Numbered from the stretch's first letter, positions 49,501 to 56,037 are shown. The stretch: DNA of 64,000 nucleotides from CAYNYF01 sp964401385 (GCA_964401385.1 CAYNYF010000008.1:1-64000), one strand, 5' to 3'. Numbers and translations are program-made. Notes: generated by a model from the sequence alone, not told the origin.

Positions 49501-49758
49501 CTTTGCGGGCGGCGTCTGGGCCTTGGCCGCCGGCTGGGTTGTCGGCCCCGGTTCGGCTTCGGCCTTGACGGGCTTCACCGACGGCGCGGTTGGCTTAACC
49601 GGAGCGCCCGTTTTGGCCGCCGGGGCGGCCGGCTTGGTCACAGCTGCGCCTGGCGGGGCTTGCGGGGCCGTTGTAGTGGTTTGAGTCAGGCCGATCGAGG
49701 CGGCCAGGATCATTGCTGCTGGCAATGCCGTCATTTGCCTTATCCGACGTGCTGACAT
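37588..49758 (-). CDS. gspD: giant secretin (GspD/PilQ-type) with about 42 tandem N1-like ring modules
   Basis: The 4056-residue outer-membrane channel begins with a signal peptide and a Pro/Ala/Thr-rich linker (about 25-90), then an N0-like domain (about 91-195). From about 200 to 3729 come roughly 42 modules of about 84 residues. Each has the secretin_N pattern: a strand ending FxLKxADA, a helix, a variable loop, I-x-AD-x-R-TNSLIV, then a helix ending LDxx. The C-terminal secretin pore (about 3730-3955) is canonical: LQTQGRLEVLSVPRI, VNVGQSVPYVTF, VGIILEVTPRI, DGHTIVIGGL, VPVLGDIPLLGALF, TELLIILTPRVL. Usual GspD has about 650 residues and three N modules after N0. Confidence 0.95.
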   Translation of the reverse strand: MSARRIRQMTALPAAMILAASIGLTQTTTTAPQAPPGAAVTKPAAPAAKTGAPVKPTAPSVKPVKAEAEPGPTTQPAAKAQTPPAKTPAPESANIRFQFKGESYRDLVRWIGRIAKKPILGDLNALQGQLTYFDTKPYTYSEAIDIVNLVLRTAGHNLMDAGRYMELVPVSRMAQHPKLPLLLNGEDQAARGPGEEIVSTILPLQFIDADQAVSLVARMVHSFGTLSKLGSGKGILITDTVSNIRRIQRLLRAIDTGTLAQQQLKYYRLKSASAGEVASLVQKLFQESQKARRRYVYSPERRRYEPAPADPSEQVTVTSDARSNTVVVIASASNHTMIEEILSKIDVEEPAAGAVRSFVLKNAKAADLARTISAALGTKTVITGYTKGRPVTRQVPAAKVVADDATNRLIVAADPDMLKRVEALVKELDEAATEAAGLRIFPLKVANAASLVNIIQNTFATRDRRGRMSLDFSITAEPRTNSLIVRAPAAETEAIAKLIMEFDKTTATEREFHVVRLAAGDAREMARALTNLLSQQPAQRGRPAQSSIRIEADRGTNSLMISAAPGDWQQINSLLEKLTEKVPAATASTRIFKLKHAKSPEIARTLQQIFDPRRRRARGGQPQPVPVVVTHDAQSNTLLVSASGDDLEEIQNLLEGLDLPPEVAAQIQVHSYALTNADASELARSLSRLFAVQRGRRPGPEEPQPRFEAERNSNQLVVAATAEQFEAIEKLIQKMQTEAAQSEAVVKLFALKHAKADQLAPALTRVVQAEIAAAQRRGAARQRRSDFQISAEARTNSLLITAPSEIMTIIEQLIPKLDAADVAVQITKVIELKNADPAELAGAINAALAGEAPQPRRRRGPQVPLKGLAGRKVVVVPEQSARAVLLTGVTEDVEFAEELIKSIDARPSTEKATVKTFKLEHAKAEELAQVLSATVGQARGRRGAVPTRISADKNANALVVSAAGDVIERIEQLLAQLDVEGAAEGAVTIEIVKLVNAKADEMAAALNAAQGTDPRQRGRRAGGEDVVRVTADVPANSLLLTGRPAQIDETKKLIVQLDKAAAELTSEMRIFRLNRAKAAEIVPVLERILVQQPTRGRRRGGAPPREDIRIAAQEKANTVIVQGPPEAVAMADEIIKQFDGEFGTETVIQIVQLSKAEATSLASAVNAILAEQARGRGRQPASADNAVVVPESNSNSLLVRGTKLQVQQAVELIKKLDEGGEGSATQVRVFALKHAEAGRAAKTIEVLFRQILQQQRRRGGRNAPPPPTFSIAPDERTNSLIVSTSSANFTIVESLLQKLDEDAIAPLRDVQYIPLLHASAFELVDRIEAMFADRKKADQPVVEADDLSNGLTVIAKDPDFRAIETMVAKWDEAAEANYIQVRVIPLSNQVQAEKLAQALKRLYEQISDSEVKIADRLPSQSAGGSEDLFILPAPEAPKSDPKSSNPSVAPAKDNPSPTTQPAAPKAAAAGNPATQPAGNASTAPVPPPPVIIAVDKESNSLIVSAARTELEAIESLIWDLTTTAAAADAEIKVYKVEVADPVSIAKTLDTLFNPKPVAAPKAPQQRGRQPQQATPSVPKPKILIAADARTRSVIVRAKPEELERIEPLIKQLDQAPEVISDVRIFPLKNTDAVEVARNLQELFSQTIPPGVRAVAKDPKSQELIKRMLEMRGGKGLPVDPSAGVTISANRMTNSVIAAAPKDAMDLIARVIEEIDQEPASGSTAVRMFPIKHAEVADVVTAVQQIFGARRAPRGGAARGAQTAGAVVAGNEATRTVIVSARVDEFELIEKVIKELDGAGAAEATEVKVYPLQHGEARSLASALTAALTQAAPGRRGRQRPGQTGGTLRISPEPTANAIVVRASKAEHERIAKLISQLDQPPAQEASFRTIRLTRADARDVANALNRMLRSWRRKPGQPAPTVGFDARTNTLMVSGPQDEMERIEAMVAKLEAGAQERVEVRLLALANARAFDVAQGLGSFYGPRARSASPADKTVTVVADDRTNSVLISARPEQFTGISALIAKLDVPEATGEGRMAVIPLTYAQANTVAWAITRAFAPQKGQRVSPSDLVAATGETSTNALILSASEKNLQKIQTLVKQLDVETSGGRKVEFMILANAKAADLAKTLSQVVSRQRRGRPGEEPPTVSADPSSNALVMSGKKADLDMLMAMATQLDQAAVGKAAGVHILSLTNSDALDMADMVTRLYQAQVREARRAGKSVEPVAVSADLRANALIVAASEEQFKVVEKLVNQIDEMSAARPKMRLIQLKSAKPDEVLQAIQQLYGSGANGRVRRTGPARTGGKGGAPEAAALPDQRALLVSASEEDWQAIQELVKVLEAAAEATKNEVQLYPLAYAANTRIATALNSLYRAAVRPGHPEDRVTITALPGTNAVVVTAAKAKMQEVGALIKQLDKVEVAGKTEYKLFPLVNARAAKILPVLNQMLQPMRQMRPTQPINVTADATTNTIVVTTQAPVLDEIEKIIKILDSVPPFKAAEMIVIPLKYADAPALADVLTEMLTPGTSQIQSPEATALQEQIRLLRMVKGKEGLPPLDLTKPIKITADPRVRGQAGSNSLIVSSTPDNLKAMTEIVALLDTVPVAKGVKLQVIPLKNADAIAVMTMLREVFTQGRQLAGRPATPTEGKALPEGVVGEAITGVLNVTADARTNALVIAGTEESVALAMLIIKDLDRQPAGEFTEVKLFKLEHADAQSLSTLIRAVFAEQPAAVPGVEGAKAYVTRLRILREKQRPVDSKISRSHPTMVVQADPRANILIIAARSDLMGIVTEMVKTMDIPGAGAMNVVRIYPLKNADASRMADVINRLYTGPNAALIRAEDRPTITVDTRTNSLVISASEKTYAVVDALLMKLDAKLPIELREIRLVALENSDAVTLAPTLQKMMDARVQRQVSLGVKDAEALQMIIVPDARSNMLIVGGSAEGFKLVADLAKQLDSAAPALAGQIQILPLTNANSGTLSATLANLFNQRYAAAPTPEVRRQKPVILPDLRTNSLMIAANQDDSKIIKSLVARLDAKPVSPAVELVVEPLKFNDAGAIGPVIQRIFDARLQDMTPPGQTPAPQDHVSVATDPLSNALVISASKENLAMIRDLLKKVDVEPPTDTGVVKMYPLKHADIARVEGMLRSLLTQGLYKPGLIAAPSSAIAQAREKVAIAADLRTNVLIVSASKENFAVIDQIIRSVDVKDVWGLIGNVKLYILKNADAAQLGPVLQQMFDRKRAAEAATGAPPRSLPVVVIPDERTNSLLVAGSQEAFAAVDALVEKLDTSEVVQTYEFQVFYLKQASAAVLEPTLRQLFAQRRPRGRAAPQPVTIIADPKLNALIMGASKDDLTIAESLIARLDTSAPAPGQVVRAFAIDKADAAQLSQTLQQLYQAQRGQGQPTGIAISVDERTNTILVSSAPADMDHIADLVKKLDTAPLTDVTEIRIFTLRHADASQLATILMDAMTNKPKALTTESPNRATLLRFIGQMPNGKTLLESAVKRGVMITAVPRTNSMLVQAPVDTMPLLGKLITALDQVNPRMAEIRVFSLTNADATQMASVLGELFRLQAAGAQQQAAIYTMPAKPGEQAGPAEQAEPSAMLGSAEQSALTITVDRRTNSLLVAGTPEYVDLAGRVIKQLDASPAEDRQTMVYRLRNAQATDIEPALRQFLDQERQRVVTTLGADAVGAAKELLAREVAIVAEANSNTLLISGSPRFFDTMAAMVRELDQPPPQVLIQVLLAEVTLDDETEFGVEWSYLAHPKSRTIGGGTSFGVKGSGFTFTVSSGDFDLLLRALQTQGRLEVLSVPRIVAADNQQARVNVGQSVPYVTFSRITDAGDLVNTIAYRDVGIILEVTPRINPDGFVRIDVRPEISSLSESTVKISEDLSATIFNTRFAETTVTVQDGHTIVIGGLITTKEENREEKVPVLGDIPLLGALFKSTRVIKERTELLIILTPRVLRRPVDADVLTNKFVRQLGLTKGIYDDSIGELLNPLRGVTPQEVKRLESGQGSGRPSQKGEMLIIPLKPAKDKRETLPEDRPKPNGNGRLLGSPTAAPGGGG

Positions 49759-49807
49759 AGTCCACTCCCTGGTGCACGCTCATTCATGCTTTTAGATGTC
49801 CACCGAT

Positions 49808-50917
49808 CTACCGGTTTCCGCTATCGGCGACGGACGCCTTCTCGGCCGGTTGCGTGGTGGACGGCTTCGGCTTCAACTCATCCGGCAGCTCGTCCGGGCG
49901 GAGCACGCGTCGCTGGTGCAGGGGCTGTCCGGCTTCGACCGCCCAGTAGTTTTTTCCGAGTTTGAGAATCACCCGACTTTGCGACTCCTTCTTTGGGTCG
50001 CCGGGCATCGGCATCGGGCGATAGTCCACCATCACGATTTGCCCAATGGGCAGTCTGTCTCCCACTTTCCGCACGGTTTTGATGTCCTGGCCCGGCGAGG
50101 CCAGGTGGATTTCAGGGATTCCGCTATGGGCTGGCAAGCCGACGACCTGCAGGTCGTCATACCAACTCCGCTGTGGGCTGGGCGCTTCCGGCTGCGGTGG
50201 CGGCGGCGACGCCTGTGGCGTGGGCGGAGGCACCACCCGCCGCACCAGCCGTACGTACGGCAGGAAGACGTGCCGCCGCGCGATCACTTCGTACTCCGCG
50301 CGCTTCGAGCCGCTCAGATCGGCTTCAGTCCACAGACCGCCCGGTCGCACCCGCCGCGGAGAAATGTCTTCGACAGGCAAGCGGTTGTCCAACACCAGCG
50401 TCGAATACCTCAGCCAGAACTGGACCTGCCTTCTGTCACGGCGGTCGGCGGCAATGCTCAAGTCGATGATCCGATGCAGGTGTTTGTCCTGGCGGAGCAG
50501 ATACAAAAAGTTGGTCATGCGGTCCAGGCCAACGGGTTTTCTGGTGGCGTCAATCTTGCAGACGAGCTCCCATCCGGCATCGCCCAACCGCTGTTTGGTG
50601 AAGTTGGTGATCGCGTAGTCGCCCTCGCCGAGGCCGGCGGCCCGGGCCAGTCGATCGATTCGCTTCTCCAGGAGAAGTCTGGTGGCGGTGGCGTCGTCGT
50701 CGACCGTCCGATCGCGAAGGCCAGCGAAGAGCTGGCGGTACTGACTCAGCCGACGCTTCTCCGTCTCCAGCTCGTTCTTTTTCGCTTCCAGCGATGCGAC
50801 CTGGCCCGCCAGGTCGCGCCCCGGTTTGAGGACCAGCCGATTGGCTGCGCCGTACAGGACCACGCTGCCGAGGGCTATGGCGACGCAGATGACCAGGATT
50901 TTCTCGCGGGGATTCAT
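49808..50917 (-). CDS. PilO/GspM-like inner-membrane assembly protein
   Basis: The 369-residue product starts at MNPREKILVICVAIAL (50917), overlapping the PilM-PilN stop as ATGA. One membrane helix lies at about 7-27, followed by a predicted coiled coil (LEAKKNELETEKRRLSQYR). The periplasmic part (MTNFLYLLRQDKHLHRIIDLSI) matches the PilO/GspM style. The C-terminal third is Pro-rich and unlike the family, and may contact the pseudopilus or secretin, as GspC or PilP would. The secretin gene starts 49 bases downstream. Confidence 0.75.
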   Translation of the reverse strand: MNPREKILVICVAIALGSVVLYGAANRLVLKPGRDLAGQVASLEAKKNELETEKRRLSQYRQLFAGLRDRTVDDDATATRLLLEKRIDRLARAAGLGEGDYAITNFTKQRLGDAGWELVCKIDATRKPVGLDRMTNFLYLLRQDKHLHRIIDLSIAADRRDRRQVQFWLRYSTLVLDNRLPVEDISPRRVRPGGLWTEADLSGSKRAEYEVIARRHVFLPYVRLVRRVVPPPTPQASPPPPQPEAPSPQRSWYDDLQVVGLPAHSGIPEIHLASPGQDIKTVRKVGDRLPIGQIVMVDYRPMPMPGDPKKESQSRVILKLGKNYWAVEAGQPLHQRRVLRPDELPDELKPKPSTTQPAEKASVADSGNR

Positions 50918-52512
50918 CGGCGGTTCCTGTTGCGTCTGGGTCGCGACGGCTGCGGTTCTGTCTGCCCGCGCATGGCCGCGTCGTCGGGCGGCCTGCCCGC
51001 CGGCTGTGTCGTCGAGACGATCGGCTTGGCCTTGGCCGAGACCAGCACCACTTGGTTGAACGTGAAGCCGTACCCGGAACGGTCCGGCGACGGCTCCATA
51101 TTGCCGGAGCCGACCTGGTAGCCCGGCATGCTCTGCAATCGCTCTTTGAAGGCCGAGATTGACTCGCGGTCCTTTACCCGACCGCTGAAGGATATCTTGC
51201 CCGCGCCAAACCGAATCGATTCCACGAACACCTTCTCCGCGCCGGGCAACGTGTTGGATAGATGAGCCAACTGATCCAGCCAATTGAAGTCCGCGCGGAG
51301 GCAGCCCTGGATGTCCTTGACGCGCTTCTGAAGCTTCTCAAGCTGCTTGTTTGCGTTTGTGAGCTTGGCGGTATCATCGATGAGTCCGTCAGCCTGGTCG
51401 GCGTATTTGCCTACGTATATGGTCCGCGCCAGCGCGAATCCGGCGACCAGCAGCAGCAGGGTGACGGCGGCGACGGCGGCCCGAATCTTGCGCACGTCCC
51501 TTGGTGGCGGCGGGCGCTTGGGGTTGAGGAAATCGAACGGCAAGGTGTCGCCCGCCTGCCCGGCCGCCAGCCCCAGCGCCGCCCCGAATCCCGATATCTC
51601 TTCACCGCCGGCGACCTCGAATCCCCCCGACGGGTCGAACTGCTCACAGCGCACGCCAAGCCGGTCGGCCAGGGCGGCGGCAAGTTCTTTCTCCATCCCC
51701 GTAGCGCCGGCCACCAGACAACCGTCGATCTGCCCGCCGCGCTGCACGGCGCGGAAGCTGTGAAGCGAACGGGTTACCTCGACCACCACGCGCTGGACGG
51801 CTCCGGCGCGCGTCTCGGCGTCGTCCGTATCGACAGGTGTGCCGTTGGCGCCCGGCGCCGAGGTCGTCACGGCCCGAGAGAATTGCAGGTCCTCGTCGGA
51901 CATTACATCGATCTCGGCTTCATGGGCGGTGACGTTGACGAAGAGAATATGTTCCCCGGGCTTTGCCTTTATACAATGATACACGGCCCGCAGGTTCGCG
52001 TACGGCCGCAGGCCAAGACGTTGCAGGTGGAGGCCCGCCTCATCACAGATTTGCCCGGCCGCGTCGACCACCGGGAGGCGGACTGCTGCGGCCAGAACCG
52101 TGGTGCCCTGGTCGCCGGCTTCGGGCTGATCGGTGTCCCAATGCGGGCCGCGGGTGAAATCAATCACGGCTTCATCGGCGCCGAAGGGTAACTCCTGGGC
52201 AACCTGGAACTGGACCATGGAGGACAGCTCGCCCCGATCAGTCCCCGGCGGCAGGCTCAGGCTCTTGAGCACCGCCTGCGAGCGCTCAACGCACATCAGC
52301 GCCTTGGCGCCGCGGAGCCCCAGCTTGGCCACGACCGACTTCAGTTGCCGCCCCACTGAGGACGCATCGGAAACGTCCACGTCGGCGGGCATGGAAGCGG
52401 TGTGCAGGGAACGAATCACAGGGACTTTGCGGGCGTACTCGAAGACCACCAGGCGAATCTGTCGACAGTCGTAGTCGATGGTGACGTGTTTTCGCTTGCC
52501 GAACCTCAGCAC
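50914..52512 (-). CDS. PilM-PilN (GspL-like) fusion protein
   Basis: The 532-residue protein has an N-terminal actin-like cytoplasmic domain of PilM/GspL type (VTIDYDCRQIRLVVFE, SLSLPPGTDRGELSSMVQFQ, LPFGADEAVIDF). A transmembrane helix lies at about 345-370 (AAVAAVTLLLLVAGFALA). A PilN-like periplasmic part with coiled-coil and ferredoxin-like segments follows. In type II secretion GspL links the ATPase to the periplasmic parts; in type IV pili PilM and PilN are separate. It is set between gspK and the PilO-like gene, as expected. Confidence 0.82.
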   Translation of the reverse strand: MLRFGKRKHVTIDYDCRQIRLVVFEYARKVPVIRSLHTASMPADVDVSDASSVGRQLKSVVAKLGLRGAKALMCVERSQAVLKSLSLPPGTDRGELSSMVQFQVAQELPFGADEAVIDFTRGPHWDTDQPEAGDQGTTVLAAAVRLPVVDAAGQICDEAGLHLQRLGLRPYANLRAVYHCIKAKPGEHILFVNVTAHEAEIDVMSDEDLQFSRAVTTSAPGANGTPVDTDDAETRAGAVQRVVVEVTRSLHSFRAVQRGGQIDGCLVAGATGMEKELAAALADRLGVRCEQFDPSGGFEVAGGEEISGFGAALGLAAGQAGDTLPFDFLNPKRPPPPRDVRKIRAAVAAVTLLLLVAGFALARTIYVGKYADQADGLIDDTAKLTNANKQLEKLQKRVKDIQGCLRADFNWLDQLAHLSNTLPGAEKVFVESIRFGAGKISFSGRVKDRESISAFKERLQSMPGYQVGSGNMEPSPDRSGYGFTFNQVVLVSAKAKPIVSTTQPAGRPPDDAAMRGQTEPQPSRPRRNRNRR

Positions 52513-52525
52513 CGTTACCAGCCCG

Positions 52526-53932
52526 CTATCTTTCCACCCCGGACGGCACGAACGGCACGCCCAGGTGCGTTAAATCGCGCAGGTACACAATCCGCGGCTG
52601 CCCCTGCGCCAGATCGATCACCGCTTCCAGCACGCAGAAACGACCCAACTGAGGATTGTAACCGAACGACCGCACGCGGTATTGATAACTTCGCGCCGTC
52701 ACGTATGGCGAGACCTTTTTAAACGCGTCTGCCGAGACCACGCCCTCTGTATAGATCCAGGCGGTGGTCGAACGCGCCGGTCCTTCCAGCCCGCGGCTCA
52801 TACTTACGATTGTCCCGACCGACTCGCCGTCCAGCCCCGGAAGCGCACGAAGCACCTCCTCCGGGGCGCTATTCAGGTTAACGCGGCCGAAAAGAATTTC
52901 TTGCCCCGTAGTCGGATGTCGAACCCCACCCGTCGTGAGCTTGTCCATGACCAGGTGGAGATTGCTCCTGTCGACCCCGCTGGAGATCGTGATCTTCCTG
53001 CCCTGGACCCTGGGGTCGTCCACTTCCACTGTCGCTTCCAGCAGATGCGAGGGATCGGCGAACCCGACGTTGGCTTTGCGCGCCGCCACCAGGAAGTCCA
53101 CCGTCTGGCGAGCGAATCCGGCGTCCTCGAGAACGCGGGCAAAACTGGCAGGATCCTCGGTATTGATGTTGATTCGCTGGTTCCCCTCGGAATCCACGTT
53201 TGGCTCGTAGGTAATGGCCGTCGCCAGGCAGCGCAGGCCGCGGTCGAGCTGTCCGTTCGCGTCGTCGGGCGGGAAAGAGTCGTCTCCGTCGTCTTCGTTT
53301 GGCTCCAGCAGCCCGTTGCGGTTGGCGTCCTCGCCGAAGACGAGCGATCCCGTAAACCCCTTTACAAGCAACAGTTCCTCCAGCGTGCCCAGGGGACCGT
53401 TCTTGATGCGGTAGGGCCAGGGCAGCGTGTCGTAATACTCCTGCTCGGCCCCGTTGAGACGAGGCTCGTCGTCGCCGTCGCAATAGTCCAGCAGGCAATC
53501 GACCCGCTCGCGGATCATGTTCGGTAGTTTCGCCAGCATCTCCTCGGTGGCTATGTTGAGGTTGAGCTTGCTGGCTTCGTCGACCAGCCCATAGCGGACG
53601 CTGGTGGGGTCTTCGCGGCTTTCGGCGTAGACGGTGAAGTGCCAGCCCTCCTCGGCGTCGCCTTGCCCGGTGAGGCTCTGGGCCTGGAAGACCGGCGGGT
53701 TGTCAAACCAGGCGGTCTGGTCGTCGCGGCTGTTCATCAGCACCGCCATGGCGCAGTGGATGCCGCTCATCGCCGTCGCGCGTGCCTCCAGGCCCCGCCC
53801 CGCGGCCGCGGCCGCTGACACCTCGCTCCGCGTCACGAGCATTTTGCTGACGGCTGCGACCGAGAGGATGGCCACGATGAACAGTACCATCACCAGCACG
53901 GTACCGGCAGCGGCTCTGTTTATGACGATCAT
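52526..53932 (-). CDS. gspK: GspK-like minor pseudopilin
   Basis: The 468-residue protein begins with a hydrophobic helix (AAAGTVLVMVLFIVAILSV). It has the GspK body: YGLVDEASKLNLNIATEEML early, a helix-hairpin-helix-like repeat (ININTEDPASFARVLEDAGF, VNLNSAPEEVLRALPGLDG), and LGTLEELLLVKGF. GspK caps the pseudopilus tip. Its ATG overlaps the gspJ stop (53929-53932). Length is longer than the usual 320 or so. Confidence 0.88.
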   Translation of the reverse strand: MIVINRAAAGTVLVMVLFIVAILSVAAVSKMLVTRSEVSAAAAAGRGLEARATAMSGIHCAMAVLMNSRDDQTAWFDNPPVFQAQSLTGQGDAEEGWHFTVYAESREDPTSVRYGLVDEASKLNLNIATEEMLAKLPNMIRERVDCLLDYCDGDDEPRLNGAEQEYYDTLPWPYRIKNGPLGTLEELLLVKGFTGSLVFGEDANRNGLLEPNEDDGDDSFPPDDANGQLDRGLRCLATAITYEPNVDSEGNQRININTEDPASFARVLEDAGFARQTVDFLVAARKANVGFADPSHLLEATVEVDDPRVQGRKITISSGVDRSNLHLVMDKLTTGGVRHPTTGQEILFGRVNLNSAPEEVLRALPGLDGESVGTIVSMSRGLEGPARSTTAWIYTEGVVSADAFKKVSPYVTARSYQYRVRSFGYNPQLGRFCVLEAVIDLAQGQPRIVYLRDLTHLGVPFVPSGVER

Positions 53933-54885
53933 CGCTGGCGCCCCCCTCGCCGCTGAGGCGAGCCCATCCGGCCGACTCCTGCCACTGTGCCCTCGGCCGG
54001 CTTGTAGCCGGCGGGAATCGCCACAATGCGATACACGGTTTCATAAGGGTATTCGTCGGGCGCCATGTCCTCCGGCAGCGGCTCGGAGCCCAGTTCTATC
54101 CAAACCGCCAGGGGAAGCCCGCTCCCCTGCCAGGTCTCCTGCCAGCCCGATCCGTCCCAGTACTGAAAGCGAAGGAACTTGACGTGCTCGGTCAGGAAGA
54201 CCACTCGGATGTTGCCTGTGCCCTCGCCGGAGCTGGAACCGGTCCGTTGAGCAGTTGGTTCCTCCTGCCCGGCCTCCTCCTCGCGCTCCTCGGCGACCTT
54301 GGCCGCTATCGTTCGCATGCTGGTGCGCTCCAGCCCGGCGACCTGCTCGACGCCGTCTTCATCTTCGTAGTACTTCAGGCGATATTCAACCCTTTGGATG
54401 TCGTGCTCCGGCTCCCAGCCCCATTGGCCGTCCTGCTCGTCCCAGCCCGCCGGCGGCGGGGCGTTGACCAGCTCGTCCTTCCAGAAGACCGCGCGCGAGG
54501 GCAGGGTTGTGCGCATGAACGTCACCGTCTCACCGTCGCCGTTCATGCCGAACTGGAGGAACGGGTAGACGATGGCCGAGGTCATCTCCTCTGCCATCAG
54601 CTCCAGCACGCGCCTCTGTGCGAAAGACTTCTGCCCTTGCTGCCGGACGTCGTCGCCCGTGCCCAGGACGAGGTGATAGAAGCTGTACACTGCCCCGCAA
54701 AGGGCGATCGTCAACACCACTGCCAGGATGACTTCCAGCAGCGTGAAGCCAGTCGGGGTTTTGGGGTTCCGAGTTCCGATTGTCGGTTTGGCCGGGGCCC
54801 GCGGCGCCCGCGGCGAGCTGGCTTGCACGGTCCGGGCCGATCGCGAACCGGAAACAGAGAACCCGGACTGTCCTGGCCTCCTCAT
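53929..54885 (-). CDS. gspJ: GspJ-like minor pseudopilin
   Basis: The product is about 318 residues from ATG 54885, which overlaps the gspI stop as ATGA. A long hydrophilic leader precedes the prepilin site TGFTLLEVILAVVLTI (cleavage after Gly, Glu at +5). Typical GspJ body features follow: RRVLELMAEEMTSAI, FWKDELVNAPPP and VKFLRFQYWDGSGWQETW. It acts with GspI and GspK at the pseudopilus tip. An in-frame upstream start would overlap gspI by about 70 bases and is less likely. Confidence 0.88.
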   Translation of the reverse strand: MRRPGQSGFSVSGSRSARTVQASSPRAPRAPAKPTIGTRNPKTPTGFTLLEVILAVVLTIALCGAVYSFYHLVLGTGDDVRQQGQKSFAQRRVLELMAEEMTSAIVYPFLQFGMNGDGETVTFMRTTLPSRAVFWKDELVNAPPPAGWDEQDGQWGWEPEHDIQRVEYRLKYYEDEDGVEQVAGLERTSMRTIAAKVAEEREEEAGQEEPTAQRTGSSSGEGTGNIRVVFLTEHVKFLRFQYWDGSGWQETWQGSGLPLAVWIELGSEPLPEDMAPDEYPYETVYRIVAIPAGYKPAEGTVAGVGRMGSPQRRGGRQR

Positions 54886-55370
54886 GGCAGCGCTTCCTCG
54901 GCTTGGGCGGTCCCGGCGTTGGGGTCCAACATCCATTGCGTCAGTCGACACGTCCGCGGACGCGGGCCATTGTCGTTCCGGACGATGACGGTCACCCTTT
55001 TCAAGCCTGGCGTGCCGGGGATGTCCTCAACGGCAATCTCGTAAGTCCAGCCTTCCTCTTGCTGGGGCGGCTGGTCCTCCTCTTCGCCTGCGGCGAACGC
55101 TGTGGCCTCGGCGTCGGTCAGTTCCAGGCCGCCGGCCGAAAGCTCGGCCAGCACGGACTGGGCGAGGTTGGCGGCCTTGCCTGCCTCGCGAATGTCCATG
55201 GCCGCGTCGAGGGTGGTCCGCAGGCCGGTGCCCACCACGGCCGCCGCGAACACGAAAATCGACAAGGCAATCAGAACCTCCAGCAACATCACGCCCGCTG
55301 ATCTCCCCAAGGCTCTGGCCTTCGCGGCAGGCCGCGCCGCAGGCGAGCGAGATGGAAGTGAAACGATCAC
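54882..55370 (-). CDS. gspI: GspI-like minor pseudopilin
   Basis: The product is about 162 residues if it starts at GTG 55370, 5 bases after the gspH stop. Longer in-frame starts reach back into gspH. The prepilin site is SAGVMLLEVLIALSIFVFAA (Gly then Val, Glu at +5). The body contains the GspI-like RTTLDAAMDIREAGKAANLAQ segment. ATGA overlaps couple it to gspJ. Confidence 0.85.
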   Translation of the reverse strand: MIVSLPSRSPAARPAAKARALGRSAGVMLLEVLIALSIFVFAAAVVGTGLRTTLDAAMDIREAGKAANLAQSVLAELSAGGLELTDAEATAFAAGEEEDQPPQQEEGWTYEIAVEDIPGTPGLKRVTVIVRNDNGPRPRTCRLTQWMLDPNAGTAQAEEALP

Positions 55371-55374
55371 GGTC

Positions 55375-56037
55375 TTACTCGATGGGCTCTTCCTTGGTGT
55401 CGATCCGGCGGGTGGCGATCGTGCCATCCACGCCGTTGAGCGTAATCTCGACGGCCCAGGGATGATCTTCATCGTCGTTGGCCAGGACGATCCGGGCCGA
55501 ATCGCTCGAACCGTCAGGCCAGAAGGTCAACGGGCTGAGGGAATCATCGGCTTCGCCGGGAGCCCCGGTGGGCTGGCCCGCGTCGGTGAAGGCGCTGTCG
55601 CCGGTGCGGCGGCACAGGACGACGCGAACGCCCTCCATCAGCGTAGCCTGTTCGGCCCACCAGGTCTTGCATGGGGAGAAGACGCCCGGCTGGCCGAGCG
55701 GGTCTTCCTCGATGGCCACGACCGGCTGGCGTGTTTCGGCGTCGAAGCTGATCTGGAAGCGTCGGCCGGTGTTGGCGGCCTCTGCCCGGGTCGCTCGCAG
55801 CAACGAGCAAATCCTGTCGGCGTTGGCTTGGGTCTTGGTGGCCGAGAGCGTTCCCCAGAAGGTGCCAATGGCCACCCCCGCCAGCAGCATCAGTAGAGAT
55901 AACGACAGGATCAGCTCCAGCAGCGTAAAGGCCCTCGCCGCCAACCGCGCAGAATGCCGCCGCGCCTCGCCCGAGGGCGAATCGACATCATTCCTCCTCG
56001 TTGTCCGACCAGCTCTTGATGTCATCGTCCCTTCCAC
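55375..56037 (-). CDS. gspH: GspH-like minor pseudopilin
   Basis: The 220-residue product has a 36-residue leader and the prepilin signature RAFTLLELILSLSLLMLLAG. The site is Ala-Phe rather than Gly-Phe, with Glu at +5. The body shows the GspH/FimT-type ICSLLRATRAEAANTGRRFQ segment and a beta-rich C-terminus. It lies between gspG and gspI in the standard order. Whether a prepilin peptidase accepts Ala at -1 is uncertain. Confidence 0.85.
   Translation of the reverse strand: MEGTMTSRAGRTTRRNDVDSPSGEARRHSARLAARAFTLLELILSLSLLMLLAGVAIGTFWGTLSATKTQANADRICSLLRATRAEAANTGRRFQISFDAETRQPVVAIEEDPLGQPGVFSPCKTWWAEQATLMEGVRVVLCRRTGDSAFTDAGQPTGAPGEADDSLSPLTFWPDGSSDSARIVLANDDEDHPWAVEITLNGVDGTIATRRIDTKEEPIE

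Noticed and set aside
37588..49758. Giant secretin as an assembly artefact from collapsed or duplicated repeats
   Set aside because: The modules differ from each other throughout, keep one frame over 12 kb, and have a normal start, signal and pore end. Long-read support would still be good to have.
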